Source of the DNA: Arthrobacter sp. SLBN-122
GTDB taxonomy: Bacteria; Actinomycetota; Actinomycetes; Actinomycetales; Micrococcaceae
Assembly: GCF_006715165.1 (NCBI RefSeq)
Contig: NZ_VFMS01000001.1
Location: 3,100,001-3,164,000, forward strand
Reading direction: 5' to 3'
Length of the DNA: 64,000 nt
The position numbers and the translations under genes are program-made. The notes beneath the pieces are model-generated. The model was not told the origin of the DNA, ran no database searches, and was given only the letters and a program-made list of their open reading frames with translations. Positions within the stretch are counted from its first letter, which is position 1, and the number at the start of each line of letters is the position of its first letter. Of the stretch, positions 44,448-53,207 are shown in pieces.

Positions 44448-45863
44448 TCACTGGTGCTTGATGCAGACAACCTTCGGTTGGGTCATCTCCTCGTAGGCGA
44501 ACCGGACACCTTCGCGGCCCATGCTCCCGTACTTGGATCCACCAAACGGCATGCCGTCGAAACGGTAATCCGAGGAATCATTGATCATCACGCCACCTGC
44601 ATCGATACGGCCGGCGGCTTCCAGTGCAGTACCGAGGGACCGCGTGAAGATCCCGGCGTGCAGGCTGAAGTCCACCGCATTCGCCAGGTCCACCGCCTCG
44701 TCAAAGGTTGTGAACGGCTGCAGCAGCACCACCGGCCCAAAGACTTCTTCCTTCCAGAGTCTGCTCCCCATGGGTACGTTCTCCAGCACCGTGGGCTGCA
44801 GGACATTGCCGTCCCGGATATTGCCGGCCAGGACCACGGCACCTGCGCTGACGGCCGCAGCAATTTTGGCTTGGAGGTGTTCCACCGCTTCGGAAGTGAT
44901 CATTGGACCCACATCGGTGCTTTCCCCTGCAGGATCGCCCGCCACGAGCCGTGACGTTTCCTGCAGGAAGCGCCGCCGGAACTCCCTGTACAGCGGCTCG
45001 GCCACGAGAATGCGCTGCGCTCCCACGCAGTTCTGGCCGGCGGCCCAAAAGGCACCGGAGACGCACGCTTCCACGGCGGCAGGAATGTCAGCGTCGTCCA
45101 TCACGATCACGGGTGCGTTGCCGCCCAGATCCATGGACAGCTTCTTCAGCCCCGCTGTCCGGGCGATGGCCTCCCCGGTGGAAAACCCGCCGGTGAAGGA
45201 CACCATCCGTACGTCGCGGTTCCTGACGATCGCCTCCGCAACTTCCCGGCCCCCGTGGACAACCGTGAGCACTCCGTGGGGCAGACCCGCTTCGGTGAGG
45301 ACGTCCGCCAGCATTTGCGCGGAGAGCGGGGTCAAGGCGGACGGCTTGAGGATCACGGCGTTGCCTCCCGCGATGGCCGGGCCCACCTTGTGCGCCACCA
45401 GGTTCAGCGGGTCGTTGTACGGCGTGATGGCCGCGATGATGCCCAGCGGTTCTCGGGAGTACCAGCCAATGCGGTCTTCCGAGCCTTCATAGGAGTCAAA
45501 AGGGATGGTTTCTCCTTCATTCCGGCGTGCTTCTGCCGCCGACAAGCGAAGGGTGTTGACCGCCCGCAGTACTTCCTTGCGTGCCTGGCGGATGGTCTTC
45601 CCGCTCTCAGCGGTGATGGTCCGGGCAAAATCCTCCGCCCGCCCGTCCATCAGCATGGCAGCAGCGTCCAGGAGCTTCCCGCGGGTGTGGCGGGACATTC
45701 CCCGGGCCCGCACGGCCCCCGCGCGGGCTGCCTCGAAGATCGTTTCCATGGCGTCCGGTGGGGTCAGGGCGACCGCTCCCACCACCCGGCCATCGTAGGG
45801 GCTCTGCACGTCGCCGCAGGCGGGCAGCGCGTTCTTGAGTGGGGCCAGTGTCGATTCATGCAT
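44448..45863 (-). CDS. Aldehyde dehydrogenase
   Basis: 471 residues, full-length ALDH. Motifs: NAD fold [39 protein letters not shown] and the catalytic Cys279 in GQNCVGAQR. At the general-base position 34 residues earlier, the usual Glu of ELGGN is Asp245 (MDLGGNAP). It overlaps the homoserine dehydrogenase gene by 8 bases. Context suggests oxidation of aspartate semialdehyde to aspartate, which is inference; it may act on another short aldehyde. Confidence 0.88.
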   Translation of the reverse strand: MHESTLAPLKNALPACGDVQSPYDGRVVGAVALTPPDAMETIFEAARAGAVRARGMSRHTRGKLLDAAAMLMDGRAEDFARTITAESGKTIRQARKEVLRAVNTLRLSAAEARRNEGETIPFDSYEGSEDRIGWYSREPLGIIAAITPYNDPLNLVAHKVGPAIAGGNAVILKPSALTPLSAQMLADVLTEAGLPHGVLTVVHGGREVAEAIVRNRDVRMVSFTGGFSTGEAIARTAGLKKLSMDLGGNAPVIVMDDADIPAAVEACVSGAFWAAGQNCVGAQRILVAEPLYREFRRRFLQETSRLVAGDPAGESTDVGPMITSEAVEHLQAKIAAAVSAGAVVLAGNIRDGNVLQPTVLENVPMGSRLWKEEVFGPVVLLQPFTTFDEAVDLANAVDFSLHAGIFTRSLGTALEAAGRIDAGGVMINDSSDYRFDGMPFGGSKYGSMGREGVRFAYEEMTQPKVVCIKHQ

Positions 45864-46908
45864 TGGCAGTCACCTGGTTCCCCGCACCGTGCATGGCGAT
45901 GATGTCCGAGAGCAGGGCATACGCCGTCTCCACCCGTCCGGCCCCGGGACCGGAAACCGTTACCGGGCCGAGGAGGTCGGTGTTGAAGGACACCGCGTTG
46001 TTGGCGCCGGAAACTCCCGCGAGCCCGTGGTCGAGGGGGAGTGCGGCGGGGGCAACACCGGCGGTTACTGTCCCATCCGGGTTTCGGCGCGCAGAGCCAA
46101 CCAGTTTCCACCTCCGGCCCTGGCCGGCAGCTTTGCTCAGGTCCTCGCGGGTCAGCGCGGATATGCCCTGGCGCTGTACGTCAGCGAGCGTAAGGTCCGC
46201 TCCCAGCAGTTCGTTTGCCAAAATCAGGACTTTGAGCTGGACATCGTAGCCTTCAATGTCAGCGGAGGGATCCGCCTCGGCGTAACCCCGCTGCTGGGCT
46301 TCGCGCACTGCCTCGTCAAAGCTGAGGCCTTCCTCCATCCGGCCCAGGACGTAGTTGCTGGTGCCGTTGAGGATGCCCTCAAAGCCAGTGAGTATCAGGC
46401 CTGGAAGCAGTTGCTTCGCGAAACGGAGCACGGGGGTTCCACTCATCACCGCGCCCTCGAATTCGAAATGCAGGCCTTCCCTTTGCGCAAGTTCCGCCAG
46501 TTCCCCTCCCCGCAGCGCAACGGGGCCCTTGTTGGTGGTGCAGACGCTCTTACCTGATTCCAGGGCCCAGCGGACGTGCGAGGCCGCGGGCTCACCGTCC
46601 GTGGGGTTGGTGAAGGTTGCTTCGCAGATAATGTCGGCAGGGCAGGTTCGGATGACACGCTCGTTGTCCGGCTCTGCGGACCCCCCGCATGCTGCGAAGG
46701 TCTCCACACCTGGCTCGAGCCGGAAGGCTGCGTCCAGGTCAATCCCCCCGGCCTGCACCAGCGAGCCGAGGCGAAGGTCCGCAATGGCCACCACCCGCAG
46801 GCCGAAACCCAGTTTGAGGCTGAGCTCATCCCCGCGGGTGGCGATCAATTCGGCAAGTGTTCTGTTGACGCCGCCGAAACCGATCAGCGCGATGTCGTAC
46901 GTGGTCAT
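45856..46908 (-). CDS. hom: Homoserine dehydrogenase without ACT domain
   Basis: 350 residues. Rossmann start [17 protein letters not shown], catalytic region [14 protein letters not shown] and [21 protein letters not shown] with the substrate Lys/Asp. The C-terminal ACT domain that gives threonine feedback in biosynthetic actinobacterial enzymes is absent. Together with the coupled aldehyde dehydrogenase, this suggests NAD-linked oxidation of homoserine (or an analogue) to aspartate semialdehyde rather than biosynthesis. Divergent from an amino-acid permease. Confidence 0.88.
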   Translation of the reverse strand: MTTYDIALIGFGGVNRTLAELIATRGDELSLKLGFGLRVVAIADLRLGSLVQAGGIDLDAAFRLEPGVETFAACGGSAEPDNERVIRTCPADIICEATFTNPTDGEPAASHVRWALESGKSVCTTNKGPVALRGGELAELAQREGLHFEFEGAVMSGTPVLRFAKQLLPGLILTGFEGILNGTSNYVLGRMEEGLSFDEAVREAQQRGYAEADPSADIEGYDVQLKVLILANELLGADLTLADVQRQGISALTREDLSKAAGQGRRWKLVGSARRNPDGTVTAGVAPAALPLDHGLAGVSGANNAVSFNTDLLGPVTVSGPGAGRVETAYALLSDIIAMHGAGNQVTANA

Positions 46909-47048
46909 GGTGCTCCTTCGATCTGTCCAGTTGGTGCTCCCATCGTGGTCCCACCCGCCGTCCGTCGGGACATGCCCAAATGCCCAAACGGGGAGGCAGA
47001 ACGACCATTGACCTGAGGAATCGACATGCCGCCCCCACGTAGTAAACG

Positions 47049-47061
47049 TGCAACATTTGCA
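47049..47061. promoter_or_regulatory. Lrp/AsnC-like operator between hom and the permease
   Basis: TGCAA-CAT-TTGCA is a perfect inverted repeat in the 288-bp divergent gap. The size and AT-rich centre fit Lrp/AsnC sites. Nearby, TGCCCAAA is repeated in tandem (46973-46988). Assignment to the Lrp gene at 43977 is inferred. Confidence 0.4.
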
Positions 47062-47196
47062 TCTTCGTATGATTTTGATGACTAAAAAGGGGTCTTTGTG
47101 TTACTTTCGTCACTGTCGACGCACTCATAGCCCCTTTCGGACAGGCAGGCGAAATGCGGCCGCCCTTCCGACCCTTCCCCCAACTGGAGGCATCCC

Positions 47197-48636
47197 TTGG
47201 AATCTTCGACCCCCCTGACCCTCAAGCCGGAGCCTGGCGCTCCCCCTTCCGGAGAACCCGGACTCCACCGCTCCATGGGCCCCAGGCACCTGGTCATGAT
47301 CGCCGTGGGCGGAGTGATAGGTTCCGGCTTGTTCCTTAGTTCTGGCTACACCATTTCGCAGGCAGGGCCACTCGGCGCCGTTCTTGCCTACCTCGTTGGC
47401 GCCTTTGTGGTTTACCTGGTGATGGCATGCCTGGGTGAGCTCGCCATCGCGTACCCCGTCTCCGGCGCGTTCCACATTTACGCTGCCCGGTCCATCGGAC
47501 CGGCCACCGGCTTCGCAACTGCATGGCTGTACTGGTTGTGCTGGGCAGTGGCCATCGGGTCGGAATTCACCGCCTCGGGCCTGCTGATGCAACGGTGGTT
47601 CCCCGGCGTTGACGTCTGGGTGTGGTGCCTTGTATTTGCCGTCACGCTGTTCGGTCTGAACGCCGTTTCGGCCAGGTTCTTTGGCGAGTCGGAGTTCTGG
47701 TTTGCCATCATCAAGGTCGCGGCGATCATCGCGCTCATCGTCCTTGGCGGCGCAGCCCTGCTGGGCTTCCATCCGCTCAGCGAAGGCGGCAGCCATCCCT
47801 TCCTGTTCGAAAATTTCAATACCGAGGGAGGCCTGTTTCCCAATGGATTCACCGGCGTTCTGATCACCGCGCTTGCCGTCTTCTACGCCTTCTCCGGGTC
47901 GGAACTGATTGGTGTGGCGGCCGGGGAAACAAAGGATCCCGCCACCAGCATTCCCAAAGCGATGCGAAGCACCGTCATCCGCCTGCTGGTGTTTTTCGTA
48001 GGGGCCATCGCTGTCATTGCCGCCACTATTCCGTACCAGGAAGTAGGGCTTGACGAGAGCCCGTTTGTGACCGTGTTTACGGCCACCGGTGTTCCTTTCG
48101 CCGCTGACCTGATGAACTTTGTCATCATCACGGCGCTGCTGTCCGCCGGCAACAGCGGATTGTTTTCGTGCGCGAGGATGCTCTACTCCCTTGCCAATGA
48201 AGGCCACGCACCGCAGGCGCTCAAGAAGCTGACCCGCCGGGGCATCCCCATGACCGCGCTGTCGGTGAGCATGCTCGGAGGGCTGGCATCCCTCATCAGC
48301 AGCGTGGTTGCTCCCGAAACTGTCTACCTGGCACTGGTGTCGGTGGCAGGCTTCGCAGTGGTGGGTGTGTGGATGTCCATCACCGCTTCCCACTTCTTCC
48401 ACCGTCGGTCCTTCGTCAGGAACGGCGGGAACGTCGCTGCACTGGGCTACAAGGCCCCGTTCTTTCCGCTGGTGCCGATCCTGGCATTTACCCTCTGCGC
48501 CATCTCACTAGTCGGCATAGCCTTTGATCCCAACCAGGTCGCGGCCCTGTACTTTGGTATTCCTTTCGTTGCGGCCTGCTACGGCTACTTCCACTTCAGG
48601 TACGGGCGGAAGCGCTCTGCCGGCGTGCCCGCCTAG
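47197..48636 (+). CDS. Amino acid permease (APC superfamily)
   Basis: 479 residues from TTG 47197 (GGAGG seven bases upstream). Twelve membrane helices. The signature VGGVIGSGLFLSSGYTISQAG and FYAFSGSELIGVAAGETKDP are typical of the AAT group (GabP, AnsP, ProY-like). It imports a neutral amino acid. Divergence from the homoserine dehydrogenase/ALDH operon suggests the cargo is homoserine or a related gamma-hydroxy amino acid. A perfect hairpin terminator follows at 48655-48691. Confidence 0.9.
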   Translation: MESSTPLTLKPEPGAPPSGEPGLHRSMGPRHLVMIAVGGVIGSGLFLSSGYTISQAGPLGAVLAYLVGAFVVYLVMACLGELAIAYPVSGAFHIYAARSIGPATGFATAWLYWLCWAVAIGSEFTASGLLMQRWFPGVDVWVWCLVFAVTLFGLNAVSARFFGESEFWFAIIKVAAIIALIVLGGAALLGFHPLSEGGSHPFLFENFNTEGGLFPNGFTGVLITALAVFYAFSGSELIGVAAGETKDPATSIPKAMRSTVIRLLVFFVGAIAVIAATIPYQEVGLDESPFVTVFTATGVPFAADLMNFVIITALLSAGNSGLFSCARMLYSLANEGHAPQALKKLTRRGIPMTALSVSMLGGLASLISSVVAPETVYLALVSVAGFAVVGVWMSITASHFFHRRSFVRNGGNVAALGYKAPFFPLVPILAFTLCAISLVGIAFDPNQVAALYFGIPFVAACYGYFHFRYGRKRSAGVPA

Positions 48637-48654
48637 GACGTGAACCACAGCTGC

Positions 48655-48691
48655 GGCCCGGCGCAGACGCGCAAAGCGTCTGCGCCGGGCC
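48655..48691 (+). terminator. Perfect 16-bp terminator hairpin after the permease
   Basis: GGCCCGGCGCAGACGC pairs exactly with 48676-48691 across a GCAAA loop. It lies 18 bases after the permease stop; no T-run. Confidence 0.88.
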
Positions 48692-48784
48692 CTGGCTGCA
48701 TTCGGGACGCGGAGAAGGGTGTGGCATCAGGGGGACCCTCCCGTGTGAAGATAGACCGGTTGACGGTGGGAAGGAGCAGCAAGG

Positions 48785-49561
48785 GTGGACGATACTGCCC
48801 CGGAGGCGTCGTCGCTGGCGCAGGGACTGCGGATTGTGCGTCTGGTGGTTGACCGGGAAAAGACCGGCAAGCAGCTCCTGGGCGTTTCGCAGCTGGCCGC
48901 TGAGCTGGGCATGGACCAGAGCCGGGTGTCCCGCCTTACCCAGGAGCTGTGCGAGCTTGGCCTCCTGGAGCGGCCGGAACGCGGTCCGTTCCGGGTAGGG
49001 AGGGGCTTTTTCGGCCTTGCGGCCACGCTCAATACGGGCTGGATACGGCACGCCGGGGCTGAACTGGAGAGCCTGGTGGCCGCCACCGGTCTCCGCGCCC
49101 GTGTGTCCGTCCGGGACGGTTACCGCGTCATTTTGCTGCTGCCATCGAGCAACGATTCACGTGCCGGCAGCTTTGTCCAGCCCGGCATGGTGACGCCCGT
49201 TTGGTGCACGGGATCCGGGCGGGCCTTGCTGTGGGACCATAAGCAGCGCGGCTTCGAGGCATTGCTTTCCGACGTGAATTTCATCGGCGTTGGCGGTCCC
49301 GGTGCTGCCCACTCCATCCCGGAGGCCTGGGAGTTGATGGCCCGGGATAAAGCCGAGGGCTATGTTGCTGCCGTGGAGGAATTCGAACACGGCATCGTCG
49401 AAGTTGCTGTCCCCATCCGCGATCCCCAGGGCGGAATCGTTGCTTCGCTCAGTGCTCTTGGCAGCCGGGCGGAGATGGGTTCCCCGGCCCGGGAACTGGC
49501 CGATCTCCTCGCCGAGGCCGCGGCCAGGCTGGGGGCTGCCCTGCCCACCCCTGAAGGGTAG
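48785..49561 (+). CDS. IclR family regulator
   Basis: 258 residues from GTG 48785, with GAAGGAG upstream. Winged-helix domain (LGVSQLAAELGMDQSRVSRL) and IclR effector domain (PVWCTGSGRALLWDHKQ, YVAAVEEFEHGIVEVAVPI). It converges head-on with a second IclR gene of identical length and same class 11 bases away. It may regulate the permease or the cyclase operon; the effector is unknown. Confidence 0.87.
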   Translation: MDDTAPEASSLAQGLRIVRLVVDREKTGKQLLGVSQLAAELGMDQSRVSRLTQELCELGLLERPERGPFRVGRGFFGLAATLNTGWIRHAGAELESLVAATGLRARVSVRDGYRVILLLPSSNDSRAGSFVQPGMVTPVWCTGSGRALLWDHKQRGFEALLSDVNFIGVGGPGAAHSIPEAWELMARDKAEGYVAAVEEFEHGIVEVAVPIRDPQGGIVASLSALGSRAEMGSPARELADLLAEAAARLGAALPTPEG

Positions 49562-49572
49562 CGGGCCGGCAC

Positions 49573-50349
49573 CTAGGGCTGTTTGCTGGGGGGCGGGCAG
49601 CCCAGCATGGCTTCAAGCCACGTCCCCTGCGCTGCCAACGCCTTGGCGTGGTCAGCCTGGCGGGGCTCGAGCCGGCTCTTCGGGCCTACGATCTGCAGGG
49701 CGGCCACCACCTCGCCCCTGAAGTCCCGCACGGGAACGGCCAGCGAGTACAGGCCCGGTTCAGCTTCCTCATCAACAATGGAATAGCCGCGCCGCCGCGC
49801 CGCCTTCAAGCGCGACAGGAAGTCCTCTACGTCGCCCGGTGTGTTGGGGCCGTGCTTCACGAAAGGGACCTGCGCGAAGACCTTACGCACCTGCATTTCG
49901 GAGGCCTCCCAGAAGAGTGCCTGGCCGGCATCGCTGCAGTAGGCAGGGTAGGGCCGGCCCAGCCATGACCCCACCATTTTGCTGGTTGCGGGAATACTTT
50001 CGCCCACCGTAACGGTGCTGTCCCCGCTGAGGACGCCGAGGAAGCATCCTTCGTCGGTCTCGCTCGAGAGCCGCTCCAACGCGGCCGCACCGTCGGTGTG
50101 CAGGCGGCGCCGGGTCAACAGGTGGGCATCGGTCAGCACGCTCCAGTCCAGGGCAAAAGTGCGTTGCGCTGTTCGGCGCAGGAACCCTTCCTGCTCTGCG
50201 GTCCGCAGGCTCCGGGACACCTGGCTGCGGTCCTTGCCGAGGTCAGCGGCAATTTCGGCCACGGTGCCGCCGGGGAGGCCATGGGCGTGGCGCTCCCCGG
50301 CAGCCAGCACCGCCGTGATTCCCCGTCCCATGCTTGTAGTCCTCGACAT
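49573..50349 (-). CDS. IclR family regulator
   Basis: 258 residues. HTH (LPGGTVAEIAADLGKDRSQV) and effector domain (PAYCSDAGQALFWEASEM, YSIVDEEAEPGLYSLAVPV). It is the last gene of a minus-strand operon with the cyclase-family hydrolase and NIF3-like protein, so it probably controls that operon. It resembles the convergent IclR at 48785 in layout (DRSQVSRS versus DQSRVSRL), suggesting an old duplication. Confidence 0.87.
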   Translation of the reverse strand: MSRTTSMGRGITAVLAAGERHAHGLPGGTVAEIAADLGKDRSQVSRSLRTAEQEGFLRRTAQRTFALDWSVLTDAHLLTRRRLHTDGAAALERLSSETDEGCFLGVLSGDSTVTVGESIPATSKMVGSWLGRPYPAYCSDAGQALFWEASEMQVRKVFAQVPFVKHGPNTPGDVEDFLSRLKAARRRGYSIVDEEAEPGLYSLAVPVRDFRGEVVAALQIVGPKSRLEPRQADHAKALAAQGTWLEAMLGCPPPSKQP

Positions 50350-50379
50350 GGTCCGAGTCTAAATGACTGTTGCCTGCCG

Positions 50380-51129
50380 TCAGGAGATGGCAAAGACGCG
50401 GGCGGGAAAACCGCTTCCCTGAAGTGGTTTGGCCCAACTGGCCACAATTACGGCTCCTGCCTCCGGAAGGCCGGTGAGATCCGCCAGCAGTTCAATCTGC
50501 CAGCGGTCCTGGGCGAGAATGTACGTTTCCAGGCCGAAATCCCCGTTGGAGGTTGCCAGTCCGGGATCTGTATCTGTTTGCTCGTGCCCGATGGCGGAAA
50601 TTGAGCGTTCCTCGACGAGGAAGGACAGTACTTCCCGTGACCAGCCGGGAGTGTGGCTGACCCCGTATACATCCCGGTTGGCCATGGCCTCGCTGTCCGG
50701 CCAGCGCCGGCTCCATCCGGTCCTGAGTGCTACAAAGGAACCGGCGGGAATCCTGCCATTCCGTTCCTCCCAGTCCCTGACATGGTCCAGGCCGGGTGTG
50801 GCGTCGGGGTTGCAGGCGACATCGCTGGTGATGTCCAGCACCACCAGCGGCAGGATCATGTCCTCGACAGGAATGCAGTCCAGGGTGCGGCCGCCCCGGA
50901 TGAAATGGGATGGCGGGTCCACGTGTGTTCCCCATTGGCCAACAATGGAATACCTGTGCGCCGTGAACCCGTCGCCTTTGTCGAGATCGAAAAGCGCTTC
51001 CCGGGTTTCGTTCGGAAAGGCGGGAAAGTGCGGCTGGCCGGGATGAAAGGCGTGGGTGAGATCGGTAAACTGCCGTCCCTCCAACACGGACTGCAGCGCC
51101 GGCCAGAGACCGGTGGCGGTGTCCATCAT
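50380..51129 (-). CDS. Cyclase-family (kynurenine-formamidase-like) metal hydrolase
   Basis: 249 residues. The family metal motif HxGTHVDxPxHF appears as QWGTHVDPPSHF near residue 66 (first His replaced by Gln), with DLTHAFHPGQPHFPAF at the start and ISAIGHEQTDTDPG downstream. These enzymes hydrolyse formamides, lactams or isatin-type rings. It overlaps the NIF3-like gene by four bases and precedes an IclR gene. The Gln in place of the first metal His could weaken or change metal binding. Confidence 0.82.
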   Translation of the reverse strand: MMDTATGLWPALQSVLEGRQFTDLTHAFHPGQPHFPAFPNETREALFDLDKGDGFTAHRYSIVGQWGTHVDPPSHFIRGGRTLDCIPVEDMILPLVVLDITSDVACNPDATPGLDHVRDWEERNGRIPAGSFVALRTGWSRRWPDSEAMANRDVYGVSHTPGWSREVLSFLVEERSISAIGHEQTDTDPGLATSNGDFGLETYILAQDRWQIELLADLTGLPEAGAVIVASWAKPLQGSGFPARVFAIS

Positions 51130-51575
51130 GAGGCAGCCGCACCTGAACGGTCTTTGGCGCCAAGGCCTCCGGCCACGCTCACAGGCCCGGTTACCTCAAT
51201 GACCGGCAGCTCCCAGGGATGGATGTCCACCAACTCCTTAATGAACTGTTCCACCACGTGGTCCTCAAGGGCAGCATCAAAGTACGTGGTGAAAACGAAG
51301 GTGGGCGAAACCATGTGTTCCCCCACCGTGCCCAGCGTGGGTACGGCACCCTCACCGCAGGTGAACCCTTCCAAGCCAACGCCTGACTCAAATACGTGTT
51401 TGTAGTTCCCAAAGTCGCCGAGCTCGCGGAACTGCTCCACAGTGTGCAGGAGCGCCGCCAGGCCAGGGTCCTGCTGGAGAGCGGCGACCTCTCCGGCCGC
51501 TATTCCTGCGAAGGTTTCTGTGCTGATGGGCCAGTGCACCCGAAGCTTGCGGACTGTATTCAGCTGCACACTCAC
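51126..51575 (-). CDS. Stand-alone NIF3/CutA-like domain protein
   Basis: 149 residues. The segment GNYKHVFESGVGLEGFTCGEG followed by GTVGEHMVSPTFVFTTYFD and ending IHPWELPVIEV resembles the CutA-like insertion domain of NIF3/YqfO proteins (GNYDxCSF, HPYEEPAYD). The two NIF3 metal-binding halves are missing, so this domain works alone. It heads the operon with the cyclase-family hydrolase and IclR. Small ferredoxin-like trimeric domains of this sort often bind metals or ligands; role unknown. Confidence 0.62.
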   Translation of the reverse strand: MSVQLNTVRKLRVHWPISTETFAGIAAGEVAALQQDPGLAALLHTVEQFRELGDFGNYKHVFESGVGLEGFTCGEGAVPTLGTVGEHMVSPTFVFTTYFDAALEDHVVEQFIKELVDIHPWELPVIEVTGPVSVAGGLGAKDRSGAAAS

Positions 51576-51655
51576 GTGTGGTCCTCCTATATGGGTCGTA
51601 GATGCCTGTCATCGTGGCACAGAGTGATGTTCAATACAAGCATGAGAAATTGTTT

Positions 51656-51666
51656 ATAATGATTAT
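51656..51666. promoter_or_regulatory. Fur/Zur-like palindrome upstream of mmuM
   Basis: ATAAT-G-ATTAT sits within TTTATAATGATTATTGTC, which resembles the core of Fur/Zur boxes (GATAATGATTATC type), 32 bases before the methyltransferase ATG. AT-rich in a GC-rich genome. The flanks match only partly. Regulation of a zinc methyltransferase by Zur would make sense but is inferred. Confidence 0.45.
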
Positions 51667-51697
51667 TGTCAGCACAGTTATCCAGTTCGGAGTCGGC

Positions 51698-52648
51698 ATG
51701 CCCAGCCACGCACCCCTGTCCAACCTCCTTTCGCAGGAAAGGCCCCTGGTCTCCGATGGCGCCCTTGCCACCGAGCTGGAGGCCCGCGGGTGCAACCTGG
51801 CAGATCCCTTGTGGTCAGCCAAAGTCCTGCTGGAACAGCCGGACCTCATCAGGGACGTCCACCGCGACTATTTCGCGGCGGGCGCCAACATCGCCACCAC
51901 CGCCAGTTATCAAGCCACGCCCCAGGGTTTCGCCGCGCGGGGGATTGGTGGCCCGGAAGCCCTGGAACTGGTTGCCTTGTCCGTCCGGCTCGCGGCTGAA
52001 GCACGCCAGGAGCACTTGGCCGGGCATCCCGATGCCGGGCCCCTGCTGGTCGCCGGTTCCGTGGGACCCTATGGCGCCTATCTCGCTGATGGTTCCGAAT
52101 ACCGCGGTGACTACGTGCTCAGCCCGGCGGAGTTCGAGGACTTCCACGCCCCCCGGATCGCCGCCCTGGTCAACGCCGGCTTTGACCTCCTGGCCTTGGA
52201 AACACTGCCTTCCTTCGCCGAGGCCGAAGCCCTGCTGGCACTGAGCCGGGAACACGGCGTCGACACCTGGTTCTCCTTTTCACTGCGCGACGGCGGGCAC
52301 ATCAGCGACGGAACTCCGCTCGCCGACGTGGCCCGGCTCCTTGACGGCCAGCCCCACGTCGCCGCAGTGGGCGTGAACTGCGTCCCGCTCAACCTCGTCA
52401 CGCCGGCGCTCGCAGCACTGCGGGAGCACACGGACAAGCCGCTGGTGGCCTACCCCAACTCGGGGGAGACCTATGATCCGGCAACAAAGACGTGGAGCCG
52501 GGACCGGACCGCCGCAGCCGGCGCCCCCGCCAGCCTTGGCTCAGCCGCCCCTGAGTGGAGGAAGCTTGGTGCCCGGATCGTGGGTGGCTGCTGCCGCACC
52601 ACACCGCGTGACATCGCCGTGTTGGCCGGCCTGGCGGGCAACGCCTAG
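51698..52648 (+). CDS. mmuM: Homocysteine S-methyltransferase (MmuM type)
   Basis: 316 residues from ATG 51698 (CGGAG upstream); the open frame starts earlier at 51602 but without support. TIM barrel with LVSDGALATELEARG, ITTASYQAT-type block, ALETLPSFAEAEALL and the zinc thiolates in VGVNCVPL and GGCCRTTP. It methylates homocysteine using S-methylmethionine. Neighbourhood suggests amino-acid metabolism; a Fur/Zur-like box precedes it. Confidence 0.92.
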   Translation: MPSHAPLSNLLSQERPLVSDGALATELEARGCNLADPLWSAKVLLEQPDLIRDVHRDYFAAGANIATTASYQATPQGFAARGIGGPEALELVALSVRLAAEARQEHLAGHPDAGPLLVAGSVGPYGAYLADGSEYRGDYVLSPAEFEDFHAPRIAALVNAGFDLLALETLPSFAEAEALLALSREHGVDTWFSFSLRDGGHISDGTPLADVARLLDGQPHVAAVGVNCVPLNLVTPALAALREHTDKPLVAYPNSGETYDPATKTWSRDRTAAAGAPASLGSAAPEWRKLGARIVGGCCRTTPRDIAVLAGLAGNA

Positions 52649-52720
52649 CTTCACGTCATCGCGCCGGTCCAGGGAACACTGGCGGATCCACAGGTGTTAA
52701 AACCTATGGAGCAACGAGCA

Positions 52721-53071
52721 ATGGACAACAGAACTTACACAGCACTTGTAGTACCGGCCGGCAATTCCGAACCGATCCGCCTCGAGCAGGTGCCTGCGGA
52801 TCTGCAGGCCCTGGAAGCCCTGGTGGGGGGGCCTCTGGAGTCGGTGATCCGCGGCGACTGGCATGTCTACCTGAACGCCGAAAGCGTCACCCTGCTCCTG
52901 CCGGTCAACGTCCGCGCCGGGCAGCTCATGCATGAATGCGGTCTGGATCTTGGCGGGATCCGCGGCACGGCTGTCTTCCTTGGCCGCGGCGAACACGGGG
53001 GCGAAGCGGACATCCCGGACCATCTGGCCCGGCTCGCGGAGGAGCTGTTCGGGACGCCGCTGGCCGCGTAG
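52721..53071 (+). CDS. DUF3846 domain protein
   Basis: 116 residues from ATG 52721 (ATG 52706 is an alternative). The DUF3846 pattern is visible: IRLEQVPADLQALEALVGGP, DWHVYLNAES, LPVNVRAGQLM and GTAVFLGRG. These small proteins occur in phages, plasmids and actinobacterial chromosomes with unknown function. Follows mmuM by 72 bases; may share its transcript. Confidence 0.8.
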   Translation: MDNRTYTALVVPAGNSEPIRLEQVPADLQALEALVGGPLESVIRGDWHVYLNAESVTLLLPVNVRAGQLMHECGLDLGGIRGTAVFLGRGEHGGEADIPDHLARLAEELFGTPLAA

Positions 53072-53102
53072 GTCCGCCGACTCCCGGTGCCACCTGCCGT
53101 CG

Positions 53103-53172
53103 TGGGGCACATTGAGCGGGAAACGGGCCGTACAGGCCCTGATCTTCGGCGCGTCCGTGTCAATGTGCCCCA
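53103..53172. repeat. Long inverted repeat in a convergent gap
   Basis: TGGGGCACATTGA (53103-53115) pairs exactly with 53160-53172; inside is a second hairpin GGGCC-GTACA-GGCCC (53125-53139). It lies between convergent genes, so it could terminate both, but the 13-bp arms 44 bases apart with a nested stem also suggest a small structured RNA or a palindromic mobile unit. No T-run. Confidence 0.6.
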
Positions 53173-53207
53173 ATTCGGGGCGGCTCCCGCAGCAGTTCGG
53201 GCTAAAC

